A stretch of DNA of 64,000 bases from Thysanoteuthis rhombus (Eukaryota; Mollusca; Cephalopoda; Oegopsida; Thysanoteuthidae): NCBI GenBank assembly GCA_963457665.1, contig OY735207.1, forward strand, positions 33,635,816 through 33,699,815. Direction: 5' to 3'. The translations under genes and the position numbers were made by a program. The notes beneath the pieces were generated by a model. That model was not told the DNA's origin and did no database searches. It was given only the letters and a program-made list of their open reading frames with translations. Positions 24,902 through 37,500 of the stretch are shown one piece after another (within the stretch, counting starts at the first letter, position 1; each line of letters opens with the position of its first letter).

Positions 24902-24972
<71 letters not shown>
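24833..24972. repeat. Compound (TA)n(TG)n(TA)n microsatellite
   Basis: About 140 bases of TA, TG and TA dinucleotides, beginning about 475 bases past the CEP164-like stop codon. Confidence 0.95.
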
Positions 24973-24974
<2 letters not shown>

Positions 24975-25447
24975 TACAGAATTAAAGAAATAAAATACTT
25001 TGGCTAAAAATATATGAATCAAAACCCTAAAAAGAATGAAGAATTATGATTTTTCACATACTAAGTACAGAAATTTTTAGACTCAATTGCTTTGGCCATG
25101 TGAAAAGTTGAAGTCTTTCAGTTTAGGCACTTTGGTGTGTAATTTCAACATTGAGTGAACTTAAACGGCATTGAAATAAGAAGACATTTGGACACAACTC
25201 ACAGACCTTTTGACAATGCAACCAATAAAATCTGTTAAAAAATTGAACTGTATAAAAATATTTTCTTCCAGTCTTTTTAGTTTGTTTTTCCTTCTTTTGA
25301 TCTGATTTTTCAGAAGAGATTTCTTCCTTCTTTTTTTTTTTTCATTCATTATTCTCCCCACCTTTGAAAGTTGTCATCTATTTCCTGTGAGGTACTTGAG
25401 CTGAGAGAAAATGAATGTAAGTCTTTGTTGATGTCTTTCTGACAAGT
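24973..25447 (-). other. Likely 3' untranslated region / downstream flank of the CEP164-like gene
   Basis: Follows the TGA at 25450-25448 on the minus strand. I found no canonical AATAAA on the minus strand between the stop and the microsatellite, so the poly(A) site is undefined. The 66-codon Lys-rich frame here (25161-25361) is probably incidental. Confidence 0.4.
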
Positions 25448-25598
25448 TCAGCAGTGAAGGGGGGATGACCATGGATACTGTATACTGATCTGGTTGTTAC
25501 CATCCAACCTGAGGCGAGGAGGCCGCGTCCTTTTCAAAGGGGTTGAAGACATGGGAGGCTCAGATGGAAAGTTATCCAAATGGTTGGTTAAACAAAAA
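25448..25598 (-). CDS. CEP164: CEP164-like exon 22, C-terminus and stop
   Basis: 151 nt. Acceptor CCTTGACCAG; completes an Asn codon with exon 21 and ends in TGA. Encodes SSTPLKRTRPPRLRLDGNNQ followed by ISIQYPWSSPLHC. The SSTP motif and the LRLDxNNQIxIxY pattern resemble the extreme C-terminus of vertebrate CEP164 and are the strongest point for the gene name. Confidence 0.82.
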
Positions 25599-28500
25599 CT
25601 GGTCAAGGAAAATTTTCACCAGATAATCCATTATCATACATACCAGTATACAAGACAGACAATCAATTAAAAAAAAAAAACGTAACAAACAATGCCAATA
25701 TAAGACTGCATTCAATGCACTTGTATTATAACTATGAACTACTGAAATTCAACATGGATAGTTATGGGGCTTGAATGAGCTACCATGAGCAGAGGTCCTC
25801 CAAATACCCTTGTAAACTACATGTTTTAGTCTGGCAAATAAGGTATTATTCTGTAAATACACTTCATTAATATCTACATACCAAACTATATACATAGAAA
25901 CATTTTCTGAGGATTATGCAAATGAACATTAAAATCATTGCCTGAAAATTTTTGGAGGAAGCATTTTTACTATTATTATTTTATTACAAGTATTTTCAAC
26001 ATCATATAATTGGTGCTTCTCATCACAAAACCCTGGGTCAATACACTCTTCAACAGCAAGTCCAAACAAAATGAAATTGGAAATGAAGGAGAGGCAACTA
26101 ATGAGATTTGAACTTGGAAGTCCATCTTTCATCAACGTCACCTCAGAAAAGCTTTAATAAGTTAGACACAAATCTGTAGTCATTCTGCCAACCTCACCTT
26201 TCCAATTGTCAATGCCATTTTAATTTACTCCCAAGTAATAGTAGTCTTTGAACAGCTACATCTTTTTTAATTTTCAGGTGAATTATTTTCACTATCTTTA
26301 TTTTATCACAAGTTTTTCTCCATCTTTTATTATTGCTGTTTATCAAAAATCTCTAGGTCAACCTCTGAAATAAAAAATTTGCTTAGCATCAAAGGATACT
26401 TCAAATTTGGCATATCTGTAGTGTAAAGTCGAGTAAAATTGGTTAGTGAAGGTTTCTCTTGCCGAGGAAGAGGATTTCTCTGTTCAGGCAACCAGTCTGC
26501 TGCAGAAACTGTTGGTTTGATATTACCAATTCTTCGTAAATCTCGTAGCAGATCTCTAAAAGATATAGAAACATCAAGAGAATCAAGTGAGCTAAATAAG
26601 CAAGGTCTCTCTTTAACTTAATTTGACATGTGCATGAAAAGCAGCTTGAAATACAGAAATCTACTTAATTTTTTTTTTGAAATAATAATCAAAATAATGT
26701 AAATTTAAGTGAATCCAGTAATTATCTCCCTTTAATCTTATCTGAAATATAGGCAATGTTTTTTTCACTGCTATTTGTTGATATAATTACTTCCTGACTT
26801 CAATAACTTAATTATACCATAAGGGTACAATACTCATTTTACTACCACTATGGCTTTTCCCAAATCATTTTAGATAGTCAAAGGAAATAAACGGTTTCGT
26901 ATTGATGAATCCCCTTACAACATTGTGATCTTGATTAATCTACTGTACAAATTCTCTTAATGGTTTTGCATACAAAATCAAATTTATTGATTATATCAAA
27001 TATATCATTAAATTATTATTATTAAATATTACAAGTTTAAAGGCTGTCTTAGCTGGCCATTAGGCTTGATGTCAAATTATTTTCTTTATATTGGATTAAT
27101 ATTATAATTACTTGCAAATAAATAAGGGAACTGACTCTATAATTGATATTTCCCAAAAGGAAAAGGTTACCCATCATTTTTTACCACTAAAAAGATAAGT
27201 TTCCCCTCAATCTTGACCTTCTATATACATACAGACACAAAAAAACTATTTTAATCATGTTAATCATTTGATAAATCTCTGAGAACCAGATTCTAGAAAC
27301 TATAAGCAGAATTCAAAGCATTTAATCTTTAAAATGAATCTTCAATCTGTATATGACAGCTCTTCTTTGCTTCCTTAAAACATGAAGATTTCAGTGAGTT
27401 TGTGTGTGCATTATGAATCAATTACACATTTAGGAACAGAAAGTACATAGGCCAACCCTTCAAAAAGTTTTGACTTACTTTGCTGGAACATATTGAAAAG
27501 AGAAGTTGGATGGAGTTAATTTTGGGCCTGAAATAAAAATGAAATGCATTTGATTGAACTTGATAAAAAAATCAAAAGAAAATTTAAATTCAGCAACCTA
27601 TGAAAGGAAACAAATTCCCTGAACTAAACTGTTTGCATTCACTGAAGATCAATCTTATGATCAATGATTTGGAAAATGAGAAATTACCAGTTTAAAAAAA
27701 TGTTTCTGACTAAAAAAAAAAAAAAAATCAATTCCACCATAATTGATGGATCTGTCACCAGAAAAAAATGAAATCAAGTTTCAAAATTGATTTTTTACGG
27801 TATGCTATACTGTATTCATTTATTTAATGCACATTTACAATTTGGGAATGGTAAAATGTTTGTTTATGGCACAAGATTTATAGATTTTGGGGACTGAAAG
27901 GATTCAGGGGAGGAGCAAAAATTATCCACCTATTGACCCTAACCCCTGCAAATAGCAAGGGATAACTGTTTATTAAAGAAACAAGCCTAGCAGGATCAAA
28001 CTCCACTTATACTTCTATTTTAACTGATGAGGATTACTGAACTGCAATTTTTGTACTGTATAGATGATAATTGAAAATATAAGACTTGTTAGTTTGGCTC
28101 AATTGTTAAGAGAGCCCCGTCAGTAATCATAGGTTGTAATTTCAAATTACTGCAGGGGAATGTTAATTCTATGTATGTGTTTGTTCAGTGTGACAGTAAA
28201 GAGTTAACTCCTTTATATCTGGTAAGAATTGTTCTTATTACAGGGAGGAAAATAGAGTCAACTCCAAGTTGTAATGGAGTTTTACAAAATGTAACATTGG
28301 TTTGACAATAATCATGGACATGAAATACAATTTTAGAAAAGAAATAGAAGTGGGCCATAAAAGAAGCTGCAAGTGTCTTACCTTCTAAAGCCAACCTATT
28401 ACCAAGCTTTGCATTGTGCTGTTGTACAAGATGAGCATTGGAGCTAGAAAAAACAATCAGAAGTACATGAGATGAATTCAAATTTAAAAGATTAGATGAT

Positions 28501-31500
28501 CCACGGTCAATCATTAGGGTATTTCACATTATGATTATTTATTAATCTTAGCTTTGTCTGGAACAAGGATTAAGTACCCAGTGAGAATTGAATTCACTAC
28601 ACAAGCAAATTGGTATGAGAGACAAGCTTGTTAATCATTGTACTATGGTAGACACTTCTGCCAATACTTCACAAGATTTTTCATATAAAACTCCAAAGAC
28701 CACCAAGGATTGTTACTTATCCAGGCTATTATTTCTATATTTGCTGAGCTTAAGCTTAGTCCAGAACAAGAGGAAGTAGGGGTAGTAAGATAGTGTTGTG
28801 CCAATCTCATAAGTGGAAAGGGCCTGCATGTCTTGAGAATCATATTCAAACACTGATCATGAGTGTTGGTTGGGAGTAATACAATTATCTCAGCCACAAG
28901 GCAAATCCTGCCACCTTTTATGTTAATTGATGGACTACCACTGAATTGTCTAAATAGCTGTGGATATTATTAAAAGAACAAAGAAAAATATCAATTCATA
29001 AAGATACAAAGAGGCTTTATAAAAAATAAAAATGATGTTTACTTACACATCACTCGTAACATGGTTTGGAAATTCAGAGAGCACCATGTTGGATTGTAAA
29101 ATAGCATTGGCTGCTTCCAAAGGGTTGGAACAAGCTGATGCAGTAAACAAGAGACAAAATTAAATAAAAAATACATTATAGAAAAATATAGGTCAATTTT
29201 CTTATTATCAAAATTATTTGCATCAACAGATTACAGTGTTGAGCAGAAAGATTTAATATTGAAACAATGGGGATATCTTGGATTATAAATGGTATAAAAT
29301 CAACCAAAGTTGAGAATTTAGTTTGGTTAATAGGTTTTTAAAATAAAAGGGTAGAAATGGAAAATGCATTCGTGGTAAAGGTTTGTGTTGGTTGTTAAGG
29401 TTTGGGAACAGCATAAGGTAGCAAGATAAAGCAATGCTACACAGAATAGATATGGAATTCAAGTGTGATGCCAAATAGGGAAGACTGTAAAAGCCAATAT
29501 ATTTATATTTGTAGAGACAATTTTTGAAATGTTAGAGTAACTATATATAACAAAAGTGACTGACATAATTCACAGGTAAAAATTGATATACTAAGCAAAA
29601 GTCCAAGTCTACTTCATAATATAATACTAAGAAGGAAATGCAAAACACATTGAGATGTAAATATTCAAATACTCTTATTCTAAATAATAAAAGATAAAAT
29701 TATTTGTCACTCAGTGATCACTAAAAAGCCCAAATTTAAAAAAAAACCCAAAAAAACCAAACAAAACAAAACAAAAAAAAAATTTTGAACACTGCTGGAC
29801 ACAAACCAAGGAATCAATTTATCATGAACTTATATTGTAAAGTGAAGCCCTCACTAAAACTTAGAGGAGAGGGGGGGTAAACAAAACGAAAACGGTTTTT
29901 TCTAGACATGAGGAGCAAATGTTCAAATTTTCAGCCTTCTAACCTCCACTGGTGTGGCCTGTACATGTAGCACATACATAGGTAGAGAGCCAGTCAGGCA
30001 GATCAACTTAGAAAATGGAAAAAAAACCTACAGTGACCGGTGGACAGTTTTGTTTTCTAATATGTGTAGTATTCAATTAGGTGAAGACATGGTGCCTGAA
30101 AAAATAACGTCATTCAAACGAAACAAATAGTATTTACTTTCTGATGATTTCCTCAATGAAAAAAAATTGAAAATCAAAAGAGGAGGATTTAATTGCAAAC
30201 CTGATGTTTGTTTGGTGGGCAAAGCTGATCCATTTTGTATCAGCTTACAGAGATCGCCAATGATCTTCCGTAGATGTTGATTGTCTGAAACGACTTCTGG
30301 TTCAGAAATGCCGCTAGGTACATACAGTTCTGGTTTGGGCACAGATTTGGGTTGTGAATTACTTTGAGCATTTTTCAATACTGAAAATTAATGCAGTGGA
30401 AAAAAGAGCAAAGTATGAAGAAAATTTTTTTTTTTTTCATGACAAATTTGTATATTCATACTCATTCTTGCAAGCAGCAAAAATGTTTTAAAATTGTAAA
30501 TATTGCTGGGTTGAATAACGATGATATCTATCAATTTGAATTAGTCAATAGTTCATTTTCTGTGAGTAGAAATTTAGAACTGGTTAAGCAATCCCATTTG
30601 ATATCAGCCAAACTCAGTTGTTAGTCTCTACAATCAAGTTTTTACCATAAGTGAATTGAGATTCTAAGCTTTGTTTGAACTGTGGCAAGATAGTAATATG
30701 AATTGGGTCAGATTTTACAAGCTAGAAAGAAGTAACTGTTCATGATTAGGCTAACCAAGTCATTATGTTATGGTAACCGTCCACTCAGAACAGCCCTCAC
30801 ACTTCTGTTGCTGTCTCCAATTAGATGGATCACCTGCACTTACATATGTAGAATTTCAACCAACAGTTGATTGCCATACAATAGGTTAAACTATTTTTGA
30901 AAATCAGAGGTGCCGAGTTAGCGTTACCAGCACGGAAAACAGATTCAGCAAACTGAGTTTGAGTTTTGGCCAAGGTTGTTTATGTTCACTTTGCACTAAT
31001 GCCATTGGGAAAGTCATGAATCTATCTCTCCTTCCAGCTATCAATAAACAGCAGGATAGTTGGATTCCTTTAGCCCTGTGAGACACTCCATGTTGGGCAC
31101 AAAACCTACATGCTATTGAAACCACAATGCTGCCCTATGTTTGCCACAAAGAGTCTACGGGAAAAAAATCTTTGAAAATCTTCATGTACCTGGGCAAAGA
31201 AACATTTGTGGATAGCAGTTATTCTTGTAATCTTTGATATGTAAAATATATTTTGGTGAACTGATGATTATTTAGAATAAATAAAACTTTTGTCTTTATT
31301 TCATTAATATTGTGATTTCTCGTCAATCTTTTGTTTTTCTTTCTATAATAATGAAACTATTTTGAGAGGCATTTCTTTTTTTTAAAATAAAATTTCCAGT
31401 ATTTCTCTAAATAGTTAAATTACAGGATAATAAATCTGTTGCTTCCAGTCACCATTTTTTATCAAATTACTGGAATAATGTAGTGGCTGGGTAAAACTTA

Positions 31501-34500
31501 GATTGCTTGAGGAGAATATGATTTGCAGTAAAGAAAATACAACCAAGCTCAGGGCTCCTTTCAAAAACATCTCACCCCAAAATGAGAAGAAAGAAAGGAA
31601 TCAAATAGAAAGAAAAATATATTCTTTTCATAAAAATCAGGTCTGAGATGCTTTCTACTTGTTTAGAATGAGAAGGATTTTATAGCTTTACAGAAACTGA
31701 CCAAAAAAGCAATATCCCTAGGCCATCTTAGATCATTTAAATTTGGAAATGAAGCAAAGAGAATACTAAAAAAAATCCAGGACGGTTAATGTTAAATTTG
31801 AATACCTGGGTTTTTATGGTGGGAAAATGCATTATGGTAGGAAGGTGTGGTTGAATTCTGCGATAAGAAAAAAGAAAGCAGGATAAGGACTTCATTCCAT
31901 AGGGTGATGATACAGAGATAAGGCATCTGCACTTACATTTGATCAAGTTGTTGTAACTGTCATCATCTGTGGTAGACTGTTCATCTTCATCATCATCTGC
32001 TTCCAGATCCACATTGGGCAGATGAGAATTCGGCAGAGGAGCCTCAACTACGGAATCATTGTCACTTTCCATGACAGGCTTCATAGAGAGAGAATAAAAA
32101 GATTATTTGAATGTTGACAAAAGAGCAAAAACCTTCAAAGATTGTTTGCTTGTATTGCTACCACATGTACAACAACAATAACAACAATGACTACAAGCAT
32201 TACAGTGCTTACAAGAGCAGCTCAGAAGTGTAGCATAAGAGGGGTTCAAGGGTTGTATAATGACTGATTACTAGATTAATACAGCCATGGGTGATTAAAT
32301 AAAATTGAATAATAGAATATATTTAAGTTGCTTATATATAAAACAATTCACGCAATATCTTGTTTTACTTACTTGAAATCTGATGATGAGCAAGACATTA
32401 TAATACAATTTCATCTATACTTATATTTGTGAAAGTTTGTGACTATGTTTGCTTTCTTGTCCCAAACAGTTTATAGCAGCCGGAGATAACTAATTAAGAT
32501 ACTCCTAAAATGTTCAGGATTAGAGCATGCAAAAAATGAATGGGTTGAATTCAAACATTTTAAGAGGTTTTGAGGTGGGGTTTGATTTACTAGATGACTA
32601 TAATGCTGGATTGGATTCCCGGTTTGAGTTTCTAATAGGAAAAGCCTATAATGTAATCTAAGGGGAGATTTCTTTTCAATTCTAAGGGCCAAAATAATGG
32701 GGAATTTCTTTTCATGTTTATGGGTCAAGATCTAAGGGAAGATTTTTTTCTTCACTTTTATGGATCAAAATCAAATAACTTTTCTTCAATTTTAAGGGTT
32801 GAAATTGAGAGGAAAGATTTTTTTTTCTCTTTTAGGGGTCAAAATTGAAAATGATCTTTTTTCTCACTTTTAAGGGGTTCAAATGGGCCTAAAATTCAAT
32901 CAGACAAACAGACACACAATGTCTAAGGATAAAATACTTTCTACAATAAATGACACAGTTTCCAATATTTACCAGTTTTCATTTCTTTGCTGAAGCTTAA
33001 TTTTTTCCAAACTCCCTATTAAGATAACTTATGTAATGAATTGATCATAAATTTTGTCTGATTCCATCATGGCCAGCTAAGGGTGCAACTGGACACACAC
33101 ATTGATTTTTATATGCAAATATAACACTGCATCCAATGCCCTGGTATTATGACAAGAGGGCTATCTACTGAAGCGCAATATGGACAGTTATAAGGCTTGG
33201 ATGAGTTGCAATGTGCTGTAGTCCTCCAAATACCCTTTGTAAGCTATTTACCTGATAATCAAGTAAGCATATACTGAACTTAATCTTTCGTACTATAAAC
33301 CATAAAAAAGAGAAATTCACACCCATTACAGAGAAAATGAGTGAAAGACATAGGGCTCATTCATTGCAACAACCGAATAATTACCTGTGCGAAATTCCTA
33401 TGCATGGCCTTTTTTTTGTTCCCTCCTTGAATACGATCACGATCTGCATGCATACAACTCTCCAACTGGTCAAACTTCTGAATTATATTTTCCAAGTTAT
33501 TTCGTAGTTCTTCAAGTAATGCAGAAGATGCAGAATTCTTTGGTAAAAGGTAAAAAAGAAATAATCTATGAGTGGCTTCAGAGTCACAAACAGTTGGAGG
33601 AAAAATGCAAAATTATAAATAATAGCAATGAATTAAAAAGCATTTGAATGAAATTATTTTACAAGGACTTTGAAATTCATATTATTGATAAAATTGTTTT
33701 TTCAACAAACTGAGTATTTCAGAGTATATCTTCAAATTAAATGACAAATAAATTTGAAAAGAATTATATTTATATGCTGACTTCTTGCATTTGAGCAGAA
33801 ATTAATATCAAAATAAATCTTATCCATCAGGTAAGTTAATGACTGAGTTAGCAGCAGTGAATAGACAGAAATGTTTGGTTATAAGCAACTTCTTTGGAGT
33901 GCATCTTTTCAGCAGATTTTTCCGCTAGTAACAGCCATTAATACAGCTAAGGAATAAGAAATTTTTTTCTCTATATGGTATACTCTAATATCTATATTAT
34001 AATTCTGCTTGTTCCCACTTGCGTTTGAATATTATGCTTCCAGTAATAGCATAAAGGAAAGTTATGTAGTTTTATAAGAGGGTAAGAAGAGAGAAGGCAA
34101 AAAAGGAAGTTACGTAGTTTGATGAAATGGTAGGAAGAGTGAGGGCAAAAGGAAATGTTTACAAAGAAGGTAGGAAGGGAGAGAGAAGGAAGAAAAGAAA
34201 GTTAGGTAGTACAATAAAAGGATAAGAAAAAGGAGGACAGAAAAGAAAGCAACATAGTATAATAGAAAGGTAGGAAGAGAGAGGGCAATCAATCTTAATT
34301 ACTTTTGTTATGTTGTTTCTTTGTGCAAGAGATGCTGGCAAATCTGGAAGAAAAAATGAGAGAGGATGAGTTTTCTGATTGAAATAGAGAAAAACTAAAC
34401 ATGAAACTCACTTTTCAATACTTTTGAAACGCAGGTAGAGTTCAAGGGTAAAAGATAATTGAGTGGGCATGGCAAATCTTACACTGTTTATCTAATTAAT

Positions 34501-37500
34501 GATATTTTTACTCATAGTTCTAGGTGTTGGTGGTCTGCAGAGTTGCTTGAGAGAACATTAATATAAAGGAGATATGATGATTATGAGAGACTATTTTACT
34601 CCATATTGCTATCAACAGAGAAAATATAAAATTCAGGTCATCATTTTTATTGTCTGAGTGGCTTAGCAAAGCATTAATAGTATTCCTTTGACTCTATAAA
34701 TTAGGTGTTACAATCTTGAATATTTTCACTATATTGAGTCAAACATTTCTAACTAGGCAATCACCAAGTATATATTCACCCTGGAGACCTGGCATTTATT
34801 GCACTGCATGCTAAGGCACTGAGACCGGGTAATTTTTGTAAAAGACTTTTTAAAAAAACATGTATTGAAGAGAATACTCACGTGCAGCATGTATATATCC
34901 ATTTACCATTTGTCTCTCCCCAGGCTGGGGACCTGCTGTCATTGAAGATAGACAAGGTACAGATTTTCTTCGTTTCACATTATCAAAAGCCTTATTTAAA
35001 CTTGAACCACTGCAAATATTTGAGATGGACAGATTATCTTGGTTTTCTTCTATTTTAGTTTTCAAGTCACTGAAACAAAATATGATGAGAATAAAGATAT
35101 GAAATTCAAGCACTGAATTTCCCAGGGCTAAAGATACCATTTTTTTCTATGAAATAAGATTAGAAAACTTGCCATCTCCTACAGAATAAAGATTATTTTT
35201 TCATAGGCTTATTCGAGCCCCACAAGAAGGTAATTTATGCCAGACAATAATCTGAACACCTGTATATGACTTTTGAATGAAGTGATTCAGTATGAAATAT
35301 TAAATGAACAAAAGTAACATAAAAAAAATAGGTAATCAGAAAAATTCATCACTGTATCAGCATACTACAGTAGACAAGCCAATGGACTAGTAGTGTTATA
35401 CACAGATCCACTCGGACTAGTGTCCTCATTTTGGTTGTTATAGTCACATTTTATCTGCTGTACCCTTCAGCCCTTTTTCAGGTATCTGTTGTACTAGATG
35501 ATCTCCAGGAGATTTTGAACTAAATCCTTTATCGAATCTATAAGTGAAGATTCTTCTCAGTACACTGTCCATGATAGAGGATATTTCATACCACTTAATT
35601 CTTCCTTTAATCTGAGTAAATTAATGTATAATAATGATAATTCCTCATTTCAGAAATTCAGACAGGACTAGTAATCTATATTTTATGTAGGAATATTACC
35701 GGTATTTTCAATTTCCTCCAATGACCTTAACTTTGAGAGAACATTATTAAATAACCAAACTATGATATGTTAAAAGGGTTTGCCAGTAAATCTAATAATA
35801 TCAACACTATTGAAATTACTCACCCACTTTTTTAAAGATAACTTTGCAAGTCAAAATTGAGGTGCATCTGTGTGGCTGAAGCGTCCTCAATACCGCAAAA
35901 TAGGGTATATCAGCTCATAATTTTACGATGATTCACTCCTTTCAATATTTTAGCTTTTAAGTATAGAAATATTATTGGTAAAAAATAGGCTTTAGAATGG
36001 AGCAAAATGATCTTTGTGTCAAATAAGTGAGGATGAATCAATGATATAAAAGGTAGAAAGGAAACAATTGTTGATCATACCTCTTCTGCTGAGCCAAGAA
36101 AGAGTCTTTCATTAGTTCATCAGATGAGAACTGTGGTTCACCATCTACCATTTTCAGTTCACTATCCCTCAACTCTGAGTCGTGATGAATGTTTATATTC
36201 TAAAAGATAAACAGAATATCATAACTGAAAAGGAAATTGTTTCAATCATCTGAAAAAAAGTTATAGGATGAGTTATTGAGTAAATTTTCACTAGATGAAG
36301 CATCAGCAATCATCATGTGAAATCACAATAGAAGAAATATCAGTCATTGATTAATAATGCTTCATCTAATAAAAAATAAATCAATGCAGATAACTTCAAG
36401 CATGTTCTTATCAGTGGATCGTGGCTGCAGCAAAGTTCGAATGAGGGTCAGACTTGTCAGAATTTAAGCTATAGTAATAAGGTTGATTCTATGCAATAAA
36501 TCTTTTCTTCTATTCTTTGGCCAGTAGAATGATGTAGTTGATAGAATTTGACATGGTGGGATCTTAATGAGTTGAAAAAGACAATTATCAAAAGACTGAG
36601 ACAAGGAACGATTAAATACGGCATTGAGTTTGTTTTGAGACTTTACCCTCAGGATATGAAGAATTGCACAAAAAAAATTACTGAAAGTTATCAAGTAATG
36701 ATATAAAACTCACTACTAATAAGGATAGTGACCTACCAATAAACTCCAAGTTTTAGTCGATTTAAAGCAATAATAAGATAAGTATAGAACCCACATTTCT
36801 ATTCACAAATGAGGTAAAAGGATTTTAAAATAATTCAAACTCACCATATATTCTTGCATGATTTCATTTTGTTGTAGTTGATACATTTGCTTCCTTTCTT
36901 TCAGATTCATTTCCTACGGAAGAAAAACAAGAATGCTATGTCCTGTAAACTACTCATTAGGAAAGATATTGGGAAAATATTTTTAGTTGTTAATGAACTA
37001 CTTTGCTTTGCAATTTATCAATTGAAACCAGATACTGACTTCTTATATAGACTTATGGATCAAATCATAAATATCTGACTTTATACATTTTAGATATTAC
37101 AATGCTTACAAATAAATGCTCCATAAAGATAAAAAGGAAACAATCATTTTCTTTGATTTTTAATTTAGACATAGAAAAGTTTCTTGTTCTTATTCTCTAC
37201 TTGCCTTTCTTTTTCTAATGTTTCCCAAGAAAAACACACACACAAATCATAAGCAAAAGAAAATTACAACAGTCAGTTATCAAGCTAATGTTAGTAAATC
37301 AGTATCACACGAGTTGAATCTCTCTTGTCTATAATTTTGAGAAGAGTCATTATCATTGAAAGACTTTTTTGATTGATAGAATAATTCTTTCTATTATTTG
37401 TTGCTCCCACAACATTTTGGTTGATTCATTTTACAGCCATCTTCAGGTGTATGGAAATAGGAGGTCTCTTTTTCTGGTTGTGCAAAATCAAAGAACAGAA

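Noticed and set aside
26325..26399. Read-through of exon 21 to an in-frame stop as the C-terminus of the CEP164-like protein
   Set aside because: The frame past the donor gives an unremarkable short tail, whereas splicing to 25598 keeps phase and supplies the family-like SSTP and LRLDGNNQ end. It could still be an intron-retention isoform.
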